Source: Mucilaginibacter dorajii
GTDB lineage: Bacteria > Bacteroidota > Bacteroidia > Sphingobacteriales > Sphingobacteriaceae
Assembly: GCF_024808255.1 (NCBI RefSeq)
Contig: NZ_JANTYS010000008.1
Location: 62,001 to 126,000, forward strand
Reading direction: 5' to 3'
DNA length: 64,000 nucleotides
Positions 33,273-41,427 of this stretch are shown here, one piece after another. The notes below the pieces were generated by a model, which saw only the letters and a program-made list of their open reading frames with translations, ran no database searches and had not been told where the DNA came from. Positions within the stretch are counted from its first letter, which is position 1. Every line of letters begins with the position of its first letter. Made by a program: the position numbers and the translations under genes.

Positions 33273-35249
33273 ATGCGCCGGCATACCCTTAATTTATTTT
33301 TATTGATGATAATGGCATTCGTATTAGCTTTCACCAGGGCTAACGCGCAAACTGCCGATGTATGTAAAGGTTCCCTGGGCGATCCCGTGGTTAATGAAAC
33401 TTTTGGTGCCGGCAGTAATTTTGGTGGGGCACTACCTTATACCAGCATGTTTTACGTTAGTTCATTTTGCCCCGATGATGGATCTTATACGATAGCTAAT
33501 AGCACGGCTGATCCCAATCTGGGAGGCAGTTGCCATACCTCCTGGCATACGGTAACCCATGATCATACCGGCGATCCCAACGGGTATTTTATGTTTATTA
33601 ATGCTTCCTTTGCTAAAAGCGTTTTTTATACCCAGCCTATCAACCTGCAGCTATGTCAAAAAACAACCTATGAGTTTTCGGCTTATGTGCTAAACCTGAT
33701 TAAGTTATCGGCGAGTAATGATCAAACGATTCAGCCAGATATTAAGTTTACCATCAAGGCACCTGATGGAACCATTTTAAAATCCAGTGAAAACATTGTT
33801 CCTCCAACCGCTGATCCCGAATGGCAAAAATTTAGTTTGTTTTTTACAACACCCGCAAATGTGAACAGCGTTATCGTTGAATTATCAAATGAAGCCCCCG
33901 GCGGTAACGGTAATGACCTGTTATTAGATGATATCCAGTTTAGGGCCTGTGGGCCGGTAATTCAAACAGGTTTTTCAACCATAACTGCAAATCAACCGCA
34001 AAATCAATGTGTAGGCGATTCAAGAAATTATACTTTAAAAGCGCAGGTAGGAGATGGGTATACCGATCCATCATTACAATGGCAGATCAACAAATCGGAT
34101 GGGAATGGCTGGCTGGATATTGCCGGGCAAACAACCGATACTTATAATTTTACGATAAGCGATAACACGGCAAAGATTTATCAATACCGGCTTTCGGCGG
34201 CCGAACAGTCAAACATCGGATCGCCTGATTGCAGGGTTTCTTCTTCGCCGCTTAGCGTTACAGTTAACGCGTTTCCTGTTGTGCCGGATATACCGCCGGT
34301 TGAAGGCTGCGAAGGGGGAACACTAATATTGACGGCATCGGGCGGTGTTGCTTTTGAGTGGACGGGGCCTGCCATTACAGTAGCCAATAAAAACCAAAAT
34401 CCACTTATTATAAACGCGGCTACACTTGCCGCCGCTGGAAATTATGCGGTAACGGTAACCAACGCCGCCGGTTGTACTGCTACAAAGAATACTACTGTTA
34501 CTGTTGATGCCAGGCCGGTTATAACGGTTCCCAGTGCTGTTTATACCATTTGTAAAGGCGCTAATACTAATATAAATGTATCATCGCCAACGGGGATAAG
34601 TTATCAATGGGCACCAACTACAGGTTTAAATGATCCTACATCGCCAACTCCCACGGCTTCGCCGGCAGATACAACCATCTATACCGTAATTGTAACAACA
34701 GATAAAGGATGTATAGATTCGGCCAAAGTAACAGTAAACGTGCTGCCGCCGCCCGTTGCCAATGCAGGCACCCCCCGGCCTATATTTGAAGGGCAATCCA
34801 TTACCCTGAACGGAACAGCGCAAAGCGCCAACGTTTATTCGTGGACACCAACTACAGGACTAAGCGACCCCACCATTCTTAATCCAATAGCCAACCCAAC
34901 CGATGATATCACTTATACCCTGCATGCATCGTCAACCTATAATTGCGGCGTTGCCGAAAGCAGTGTTTTTGTGCGGGTTTTTAAAAAGATCGTTATCCCC
35001 AATTCTTTCTCGCCCAATGGCGATGGTACCAATGATTTCTGGGATATTGAAGCGCTTATTACGTATCCCCAAAGCCTGTTAACCGTATTTAACCGCTATG
35101 GGCAGGCTGTTTATAAAAGCATAGGATACGCCAAACCCTGGCGAGGCACTTATAACGGTATCCCTTTGCCAACAGGTACTTATTATTACATTATTGATCT
35201 GAAAAATGGGGCACCTAAATTATCGGGCTGGGTATTACTGGTGAAATAG
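33273..35249 (+). CDS. Large secreted protein with gliding-motility-type C-terminal sorting domain
   Basis: 658 residues from ATG 33273, the Met that begins the signal peptide (RRHTLNLFLLMIMAFVLAFTRANAQ). The first 220 mature residues look like a carbohydrate-binding beta sandwich (SVFYTQPINLQLCQKTTYEFSAY, LLLDDIQFRACG). Three or four Ig/PKD-like repeats follow, with VEGCEGGTLILTASGG, YQWAPTTGLNDP and YSWTPTTGLSDP. The last 85 residues are a type B sorting domain (NSFSPNGDGTNDFW, FNRYGQAVYKS, PTGTYYYIIDL). Such proteins leave through the type IX system, whose parts gldJ and porV are in this window. It is probably surface-attached or secreted; no catalytic motif seen. Confidence 0.87.
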   Translation: MRRHTLNLFLLMIMAFVLAFTRANAQTADVCKGSLGDPVVNETFGAGSNFGGALPYTSMFYVSSFCPDDGSYTIANSTADPNLGGSCHTSWHTVTHDHTGDPNGYFMFINASFAKSVFYTQPINLQLCQKTTYEFSAYVLNLIKLSASNDQTIQPDIKFTIKAPDGTILKSSENIVPPTADPEWQKFSLFFTTPANVNSVIVELSNEAPGGNGNDLLLDDIQFRACGPVIQTGFSTITANQPQNQCVGDSRNYTLKAQVGDGYTDPSLQWQINKSDGNGWLDIAGQTTDTYNFTISDNTAKIYQYRLSAAEQSNIGSPDCRVSSSPLSVTVNAFPVVPDIPPVEGCEGGTLILTASGGVAFEWTGPAITVANKNQNPLIINAATLAAAGNYAVTVTNAAGCTATKNTTVTVDARPVITVPSAVYTICKGANTNINVSSPTGISYQWAPTTGLNDPTSPTPTASPADTTIYTVIVTTDKGCIDSAKVTVNVLPPPVANAGTPRPIFEGQSITLNGTAQSANVYSWTPTTGLSDPTILNPIANPTDDITYTLHASSTYNCGVAESSVFVRVFKKIVIPNSFSPNGDGTNDFWDIEALITYPQSLLTVFNRYGQAVYKSIGYAKPWRGTYNGIPLPTGTYYYIIDLKNGAPKLSGWVLLVK

Positions 35250-35254
35250 AAACA

Positions 35255-35285
35255 GAGTCAAGAATCAAGAGTTAAGAATCAAGAT
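35255..35285. repeat. Heptanucleotide array after the T9SS cargo gene
   Basis: gagtcaa, gaatcaa, gagttaa and gaatcaa in exact steps of seven, starting 6 nt after the stop. The words are almost those of the array at 11873. Confidence 0.85.
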
Positions 35286-35294
35286 AGCTGCATT

Positions 35295-35816
35295 TTAAAA
35301 GGCGATAAACTTGTCTATTTGCTCGTCAATAAATTTTAAGGTGTCGGGATTTACCAATTGAGCGTCGGCATCAAACTCTTTGTGGATGGCTGCTATGTGG
35401 AGCTTTAGGGCCATTACATTGAGGTGTACATAATGGCACACACCGGTGAAATGATCTATCCCGCGGATGTTGCCGTATTTGCCCGATGATATACCTACCA
35501 GCGCGGCTTTTTTATCATAAAAACTATCAGGAAATGTGCAGGCATCTATAAATACTTTCAACACACCAGGGTAACTGCCGTTGTATTCGGGGATCACAAA
35601 TAGAAATTTATCGGTTTGGGTGACGATCTCCTGGATTTTGGCAAACTCTGAGCTGCGTTTGCCGTAAAGGTCGGTTTGTAACAGATTTGGGGGTAATTCT
35701 TCTAATGATAGCAGCCCTGCTTCAACACCTTTTTCGCGCAGCTTTTGCTGGTAATATTTGGCCATTTTTAAAGTTGAGCTGCCCGGGCGATTGGTTGATG
35801 CTACGATAGTTATCAT
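35295..35816 (-). CDS. NADPH-dependent FMN reductase-like flavoprotein
   Basis: 173 residues, flavodoxin-like fold. The FMN phosphate loop is ASTNRPGSSTLKMA near residue 5. VIPEYNGSYPGVLKVFIDA near 73 is the family signature of NAD(P)H:FMN or azo/quinone reductases (YieF/ChrR group). It is soluble. The natural acceptor is unknown. Upstream lies a repeat-filled gap shared with parA. Confidence 0.88.
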   Translation of the reverse strand: MITIVASTNRPGSSTLKMAKYYQQKLREKGVEAGLLSLEELPPNLLQTDLYGKRSSEFAKIQEIVTQTDKFLFVIPEYNGSYPGVLKVFIDACTFPDSFYDKKAALVGISSGKYGNIRGIDHFTGVCHYVHLNVMALKLHIAAIHKEFDADAQLVNPDTLKFIDEQIDKFIAF

Positions 35817-35820
35817 TTAT

Positions 35821-35957
35821 AATTATTGAATTATTGATTTACTGAATTACTGAGTTTTATATTGAAGAATACTTGGGTTAATAAACTTTACGCAAAGTAA
35901 AATGCGCGCAAAATGAGCCTGGATTTGATAATTCAATAAATCAGTAATTCAATAATT
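35821..35957. repeat. Facing 8-nt word arrays between the flavoprotein gene and parA
   Basis: Left: aattattg, aattattg, atttactg, aattactg from 35821. Right (35930-35957): aattcaat, aaatcagt, aattcaat, aatt, the complement of the left words. The right arm is base-for-base identical to 22853-22880. Confidence 0.85.
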
Positions 35958-36113
35958 GCCTCAATTATGTTTGTAAATTGACTAAACCTGTGGATTTCCT
36001 AATTGTTTAATTCCGTATCTTTACGCATTGGAATAAAACTTTACGAAAGTAGAATTTCTAAATCTACTTTACGTTATTATAAATCATCGTAATATCAAAT
36101 ATATACATATAGA

Positions 36114-36917
36114 ATGAGTAAAATTATTGCTTTAGCCAACCAGAAAGGTGGCGTAGGGAAAACTACATCATCTATAAATCTGGCTGCAAGTTTAGCTGTA
36201 TTAGATTTTAAAACGTTATTGGTTGATGCCGATCCTCAGGCTAATTCAACCTCGGGGATAGGTTTTGACCCCCGCAATATTAAGAACAGCATTTACGAGT
36301 GTATCATCAACCAGGTTGATCCTCATGATGCTATTCAAAAAACAGAGACCCCTAATCTTGACCTGCTTCCAGCGCATATCGACCTGGTGGGTGCCGAAAT
36401 TGAGATGATCAATCTAAGCGGCCGCGAGTATAAAATGAAACAGGTTTTTGAAGCTGTAAAAAATGAATATGATTTTATCATCATTGATTGCTCGCCTTCA
36501 TTGGGTTTAATTACCATTAACGCCCTTACCGCTGCAGATTCGGTTATTATACCGGTACAATGCGAGTATTTCGCGTTAGAGGGTTTGGGTAAATTGCTAA
36601 ATACTATCAAAATAGTTCAATCACGCCTTAACCCGCAGTTGGAAATTGAAGGTATTCTGTTAACCATGTATGATGTGCGCTTACGCCTGAGCAACCAGGT
36701 TGTTGACGAGGTAAAAACGCATTTTGAAGATATGGTGTTTGATACCATTATACAACGTAACACCCGCTTAAGCGAGGCCCCAAGTTTTGGTGTATCGGTA
36801 ATTATGCACGATGCTACCTGTAAAGGCGCTATCAATTATTTAAACCTTGCCCGCGAAATTTTAAGTAAAAATGGCCTTGTAAAAAGCGAGGTAACAACGG
36901 CAACCGCAACAGTATAA
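36114..36917 (+). CDS. parA: Chromosome-partitioning ATPase ParA (Soj)
   Basis: 267 residues. Deviant Walker A KGGVGKTTSSINLAA (two Lys) at residue 11, Walker A-prime DADPQANSTSG, Walker B IIIDCSPSLGLITINAL. ParA binds DNA nonspecifically when ATP-bound and moves ParB-parS complexes. Length is that of chromosomal Soj. It leads a tight run: parB starts 4 nt later, then two DUF5683 genes and dapB. No parS palindrome of the tgtttcacgtgaaaca type was seen nearby. Confidence 0.95.
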   Translation: MSKIIALANQKGGVGKTTSSINLAASLAVLDFKTLLVDADPQANSTSGIGFDPRNIKNSIYECIINQVDPHDAIQKTETPNLDLLPAHIDLVGAEIEMINLSGREYKMKQVFEAVKNEYDFIIIDCSPSLGLITINALTAADSVIIPVQCEYFALEGLGKLLNTIKIVQSRLNPQLEIEGILLTMYDVRLRLSNQVVDEVKTHFEDMVFDTIIQRNTRLSEAPSFGVSVIMHDATCKGAINYLNLAREILSKNGLVKSEVTTATATV

Positions 36918-36921
36918 GTAA

Positions 36922-37845
36922 ATGAGCAGTGAAAGAAGAAATGCCCTGGGCAAAGGATTAAGTGCGCTGTTGAATGACTCTGTAAACGTACAACCATACC
37001 AAAATAAAAACAGTAAAAAGGAAGAGGCAACAACATCGGCTGCCGAGGTTAATAGCCTTGGGTCGGTTAACGAGATTCGCTTAAGCGAAATTGTAGTAAA
37101 CCCTTTTCAACCGCGTACCGATTTTGATGAGCAGACGCTAAATGAACTTGCCGACTCCATTAAACTTCAGGGCCTTATACAGCCAATTACGGTAAGGCGG
37201 GTTAATGCGCATCAATATCAATTGATCTCGGGCGAGCGTCGTTTCCGGGCATCAAAGCTGGCTGGTTTAACCCAGGTACCTGCTTATGTACGTACCGCCA
37301 ATGACCAGCAAATGCTGGAAATGGCACTGATAGAAAACATTCAGCGCGAAAACCTGAACGCCATTGAAGTTGCCCTTAGCTTTCAGCGTATGATTGAGGA
37401 GTGTAACCTTAAACAGGAAGAACTGGGCGATAGGGTGAGTAAAAACCGGTCGACAGTTACCAACTACCTGCGTTTATTAAAATTGCCACCAAGCATCCAG
37501 GCTTCAATACGCGATGGTGCTTTAAGCATGGGCCATGCCAAGGCATTGATCACCATAGATGATCCTGCCAAACAATTATATTTACATCAGCATATCATTC
37601 AGCAAGGTTTATCCGTTCGTAAGGTTGAAGAATTAGTTAGGGAGATGCAGAAGGCACCGGTAAAAAAAGAAGGCAAACAGCCCGAGCCGGTATCATACCA
37701 AATGCAAAAGATCCAGGACGACTTAGCTTCAAAGTTTAGTACACGGGTAACACTTAAGGTAGGCAGCAAAGGCAATGGCGTTATTGAAATACCATTCCTG
37801 TCAGAAGATGACCTGGGCCGTATCCTTGAGATGCTGGATTGGTAA
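36922..37845 (+). CDS. parB: Chromosome-partitioning protein ParB
   Basis: 307 residues. The N-terminal segment starts RRNALGKGLSALLND, typical of ParB proteins that contact ParA. The CTPase region has NPFQPRTDFDE, GLIQPITVRR and GERRFRASKLAG, then ALIENIQRENLNAIEVA. A helix-turn-helix follows (QEELGDRVSKNRSTVTNYLRLLKLP) that binds parS, and a C-terminal dimerisation part. It is translated right after parA. Confidence 0.95.
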   Translation: MSSERRNALGKGLSALLNDSVNVQPYQNKNSKKEEATTSAAEVNSLGSVNEIRLSEIVVNPFQPRTDFDEQTLNELADSIKLQGLIQPITVRRVNAHQYQLISGERRFRASKLAGLTQVPAYVRTANDQQMLEMALIENIQRENLNAIEVALSFQRMIEECNLKQEELGDRVSKNRSTVTNYLRLLKLPPSIQASIRDGALSMGHAKALITIDDPAKQLYLHQHIIQQGLSVRKVEELVREMQKAPVKKEGKQPEPVSYQMQKIQDDLASKFSTRVTLKVGSKGNGVIEIPFLSEDDLGRILEMLDW

Positions 37846-37846
37846 A

Positions 37847-38536
37847 ATGTTTAGATATTTATTATTAACTTTTTCAGGATTTGCCCTGTTTGCATTTTCT
37901 GCAAAAGGGCAAACCCAAACCCTTACTCCACAAAGTTTAAATAAAAATTCTCCTTTATCGTTTTCTCCTGCCTTTAAAGAAAAGTTTTATCATACCGATA
38001 GCTTACACAAACCGCATGCCGCTGTTATACGTTCGTTAATTTGGCCGGGGCTTGGGCAATTATATAACCGCCGCTGGTGGAAGCTACCGATTATTTATAC
38101 TGGTTTTGGTTTGCTGGGCGCTGCCGCAATTAATAATCAAAAGAATTACGCGCAATTGATAGCTGTATACAGGTTGAAGCATTACACTTATGCCGTCCCG
38201 CTCACATCTGCGCAAAATCCCAACCATGCTTTGTATGTAAAATATAAAACGCAGTATGGATATTACCAGTATTTTAACGATACCCAGGTTGGCGACCTGG
38301 CAGAAAGCTTTAGGCGTAACCGCGATATAAGTATTTTAGGCATTGCGGCGATATGGGTTTTGAATACTATTGATGCTTATATTGATGCCAAATTTATAAA
38401 TGCCTTTAGTGTAGATAATAATTTGGCCGTTAAACCAGTTACAGATGTACTTGGCAGGGGCATGTATGCTGCTAATCAACAGAATGTATTTAGTCCGGGT
38501 ATAAAAATTACCTTTGCAATTACATCAGGGCGATAA
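37847..38536 (+). CDS. DUF5683 family exported/membrane protein, first copy
   Basis: 229 residues from ATG 37847, 1 nt after the parB stop; a longer in-frame reading exists only by running back through parB and is rejected. Signal peptide (MFRYLLLTFSGFALFAFSAKGQ). The middle has HAAVIRSLIWPGLGQLYNRRWWKLPIIYTGFGLLGAAAINNQ, the hallmark of DUF5683 (TM2-like turn plus helix), then SFRRNRDISILGIAAIWVLNTIDAYIDAKF. Bacteroidetes commonly carry it between parB and dapB. Role unknown. Confidence 0.85.
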   Translation: MFRYLLLTFSGFALFAFSAKGQTQTLTPQSLNKNSPLSFSPAFKEKFYHTDSLHKPHAAVIRSLIWPGLGQLYNRRWWKLPIIYTGFGLLGAAAINNQKNYAQLIAVYRLKHYTYAVPLTSAQNPNHALYVKYKTQYGYYQYFNDTQVGDLAESFRRNRDISILGIAAIWVLNTIDAYIDAKFINAFSVDNNLAVKPVTDVLGRGMYAANQQNVFSPGIKITFAITSGR

Positions 38537-38571
38537 CGGCAACCCTGCTTATAACACTTTATCATATAAAA

Positions 38572-39243
38572 ATGTATAAATATTTGTTAATTATTGGTTT
38601 TATGGTGCTGTTTGCCTTTACTGCAAAGGCGCAAACGCCACGCGCCGATACCGCGAACGTAGCTAAAAAAGATACTTTTAAAAAGCCATCAAATACAGCG
38701 CCCGGTTCATTTGCGCCACCTATAAAAAAAGAAAAAGTATATCACCCCGATAGTACCCATAGCCCACATAAAGCGGTGATGCATTCGTTGATGATTCCGG
38801 GCTGGGGCCAGGTTTATAACCATAGCTGGTGGAAAGTGCCCATTATTTATGGTGGTATTGGTTTATTGGGTTCGGCAGTTATTTTTAATCAACGATATTA
38901 TAAGCAATTTGATGTAGTTGCCCATTATTATCAAAGTGGGGTAACACCAAAAACAACCGATCCCTATTATAAAGAGTGGAAGGCCTATACCGATGCCCAG
39001 GTACCCGCGCAAAACGTGTACGATTACCTGGATAGCTATCGCCGTAACCGCGACTTAGCCATTTTGGGCATTTTGGGCGCCTGGGGCATTCAAACCGTTG
39101 AAGCTTACATTGAAGCCAAGTTTATTAATGCCTATACGGTAGATAATAACTTCAGCATGAAAGTAACACCGACGGTTATAAATCAGCCGCTTTTTGCGCA
39201 AAGTAGCTATGTTCCGGCTATAAAAGTTACCTTTACTTTTTAA
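38572..39243 (+). CDS. DUF5683 family protein, second copy
   Basis: 223 residues, clear paralogue of the preceding gene. It shares SPHKAVMHSLMIPGWGQVYNHSWWKVPIIYGGIGLLGSA and SYRRNRDLAILGILGAWGIQTVEAYIEAKF, and the same signal peptide design (ending TAKAQ). The extra N-terminal linker (DTFKKPSNTAPGSF) differs. Tandem duplication after an ancestral single gene is the simplest reading. It has the same gene order to dapB, 44 nt downstream. Confidence 0.85.
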   Translation: MYKYLLIIGFMVLFAFTAKAQTPRADTANVAKKDTFKKPSNTAPGSFAPPIKKEKVYHPDSTHSPHKAVMHSLMIPGWGQVYNHSWWKVPIIYGGIGLLGSAVIFNQRYYKQFDVVAHYYQSGVTPKTTDPYYKEWKAYTDAQVPAQNVYDYLDSYRRNRDLAILGILGAWGIQTVEAYIEAKFINAYTVDNNFSMKVTPTVINQPLFAQSSYVPAIKVTFTF

Positions 39244-39287
39244 CAGCATATTTATAGCTTAGCTGTTAATCAACATAAACTTTAAAA

Positions 39288-40037
39288 ATGAAAATAGCGT
39301 TACTGGGCTATGGAAAAATGGGCAAAATCATCGAAAAGATTGCCCTTAGCCGCAAGCATGAAATTGTTTTAACTATTGATAATGAAAACCTGCATGAGCT
39401 TACTGCCGAAAACCTGCAAAAGGCCGATGCGGTAATTGAATTTACTATGCCTGCATCGGTAATAAGTAATATTGAGCATTGCTTTAATGCCGGCGTACCT
39501 ATAGTAGTAGGCACAACGGGATGGTACGATAGGTTGGATGAGATTAAACAAAAGTGTGCAGCCAGTGACGGCTCATTATTATATGCTACCAACTTTAGCG
39601 TTGGCGTAAATATATTTTTCCATATTAATCGTTTGCTGGCTAAAGTGATGAATAACTACCCGTATTATGATGTACAGGTAGAAGAGATTCATCATATGCA
39701 AAAGCTGGATGCCCCAAGTGGTACGGCCATCACTATTGCAGAGGGAATTATTGATAATCTATCATCTAAAACCGACTGGGTTAATGTGCTGACAACCGAC
39801 GACAGCGATGATGATAAAAATGTAAAATCAGAAGAACTGCTGATAGAATCTATGCGGATTGACAGCGTACCGGGCACACATACCGTTATTTACGATTCTG
39901 AAGTGGATACTATCGAATTTAAACATACTGCCCATAACCGTAACGGGTTTGCCTTAGGCGCAGTTTTGGCTGCAGAGTGGATTCACGGCAAAAAAGGGTT
40001 TTATACGGTTGATGCCATGTTTGATTTTAAAAGTTAA
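39288..40037 (+). CDS. dapB: 4-hydroxy-tetrahydrodipicolinate reductase
   Basis: 249 residues. DapB reduces the dihydrodipicolinate precursor on the way to diaminopimelate and lysine, needed for peptidoglycan. Rossmann motif IALLGYGKMGKIIE at the start, EFTMPASV, and the catalytic EEIHHMQKLDAPSGTA with His-His and Lys. The C-terminal HTAHNRNGFALGAVLAAEW matches the substrate-closing region. Length is slightly short, as in other Bacteroidetes. Confidence 0.95.
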   Translation: MKIALLGYGKMGKIIEKIALSRKHEIVLTIDNENLHELTAENLQKADAVIEFTMPASVISNIEHCFNAGVPIVVGTTGWYDRLDEIKQKCAASDGSLLYATNFSVGVNIFFHINRLLAKVMNNYPYYDVQVEEIHHMQKLDAPSGTAITIAEGIIDNLSSKTDWVNVLTTDDSDDDKNVKSEELLIESMRIDSVPGTHTVIYDSEVDTIEFKHTAHNRNGFALGAVLAAEWIHGKKGFYTVDAMFDFKS

Positions 40038-40063
40038 ATTCAGGATAAATAATTTACTTTAAT

Positions 40064-40262
40064 CATCTGCACATCTGAAATTTGCATATCTGCACAACTG
40101 AATTTGCACATTTGCCCGGTAACATATCGCTTACATGATAGTCATAGGGTTAATAAATAATATATTCATCTAAAAATTTTGACAAATTTGTATGGCGCAT
40201 ATGATCAGTAATTTAAAAGATCGATCATCTGCATATCTGCACATTTGAAATCTGCACATTTG
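40064..40262. repeat. Two same-orientation short-word arrays upstream of lepB
   Basis: 40064-40115 and 40226-40262 both repeat catctgca, catttgaa and atctgcac type words of eight bases. The second ends a few bases before the lepB ATG. Unlike the others these two face the same way. Confidence 0.75.
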
Positions 40263-40266
40263 TAAT

Positions 40267-41406
40267 ATGACCTGGAAATTCTGGAAAAAAGATAAAACTA
40301 AACCGAAGGTAAAAAAAAGCGCCACGCGCGAATGGTTTGATGCCATTGTTTTTGCCGTGATTGCGGCAACACTCATCCGCACCTTATTTATAGAGGCCTA
40401 TGTGATCCCCAGCGGATCGATGGAAAGCTCTTTACTTGTTGGCGATTACCTTTTTGTAAGCAAGGTCAATTATGGTGCCCGCATGCCTATAACCCCTATC
40501 GGCATCCCGTTTACGGCACATACTATTCCGTTTACCGAAACACAATCATACTGGGGAGGCTTACAGTTACCTTATTATCGCCTGCCGGGTTTCAGCGATA
40601 TAAAAAAAGGAGATATTGTTGTATTTAACCTGCCAATGGAAGCCGATTCGCCCTTGTACCGACCGGTTGACAGGCGTGAAAATATTATTAAGCGTTGCCA
40701 GGGTACGCCCGGCGATACTCTAAGCCTGGCCAACGCGCAGGTGTATATTAATGGCAAGCCCGAGTATGCGGCAACACACGGTGAAATGAATTATGTTGTA
40801 AAATCGGATGGAAATCCAATCAATCCGGATGTGATCGATGACCTGCATTTAACAGAATTTTCAGTGATCAACAATACCGATTTTACCGCTAATACTACTG
40901 AAGTTTCTGCCGCTAAATTAAGAGCATATTCAAACATCAAATCTGTAACGCCTAACATTGCTATAAAAGGCTTAGTTGACGATCTTAACCCGGTATACCC
41001 TTTATCGCACCCTGACTATAAAATTGGCACCATGCCACGGTACGGGTGGAATGTAGATAATTTTGGTCCTGTTATTATCCCTAAAAAAGGATGGACGGTT
41101 AAGTTGGATAGCCTTAGCTTCCCGATATATGGTAGGGCCATTGCTGTATATGAGCATAATACCGTAAAAGTTAATGGTAAGGATATTTTTATAAACGGAA
41201 AAAAAGCCGATACTTACACCTTTAAGATGAACTACTACTGGATGATGGGTGATAATCGCCATAATTCAACAGATTCGCGCTATTGGGGATTTTTGCCCGA
41301 GGATCATGTAGTTGGCAAGGCATTATTTACCTGGATGAGTATTGATAGTACAGCATCCTTTGCCCACAAAATAAGGTGGAGCAGGTTGTTCAGGGGTATT
41401 AAGTAA
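40267..41406 (+). CDS. lepB: Signal peptidase I, first copy
   Basis: 379 residues. Short cytoplasmic basic start, one helix (AIVFAVIAATLIRTLFIEAYV), then catalytic Ser51 in PSGSMESSLLVGDYLFVSK, general-base Lys in NIIKRCQGTPGD, and the C-terminal box MGDNRHNSTDSRYWGF. It removes signal peptides from exported proteins at the outer face of the inner membrane. The insertion of about 120 residues between the Lys box and the last box is usual for Bacteroidetes. A paralogue follows at 22 nt. Confidence 0.94.
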   Translation: MTWKFWKKDKTKPKVKKSATREWFDAIVFAVIAATLIRTLFIEAYVIPSGSMESSLLVGDYLFVSKVNYGARMPITPIGIPFTAHTIPFTETQSYWGGLQLPYYRLPGFSDIKKGDIVVFNLPMEADSPLYRPVDRRENIIKRCQGTPGDTLSLANAQVYINGKPEYAATHGEMNYVVKSDGNPINPDVIDDLHLTEFSVINNTDFTANTTEVSAAKLRAYSNIKSVTPNIAIKGLVDDLNPVYPLSHPDYKIGTMPRYGWNVDNFGPVIIPKKGWTVKLDSLSFPIYGRAIAVYEHNTVKVNGKDIFINGKKADTYTFKMNYYWMMGDNRHNSTDSRYWGFLPEDHVVGKALFTWMSIDSTASFAHKIRWSRLFRGIK

Positions 41407-41427
41407 AATAATTTAAAAAAGCATATA

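Noticed and set aside
35958..36113. parS site or replication origin near parAB
   Set aside because: No 16-bp parS-like palindrome or DnaA-box cluster seen; dnaA itself is not in the window.
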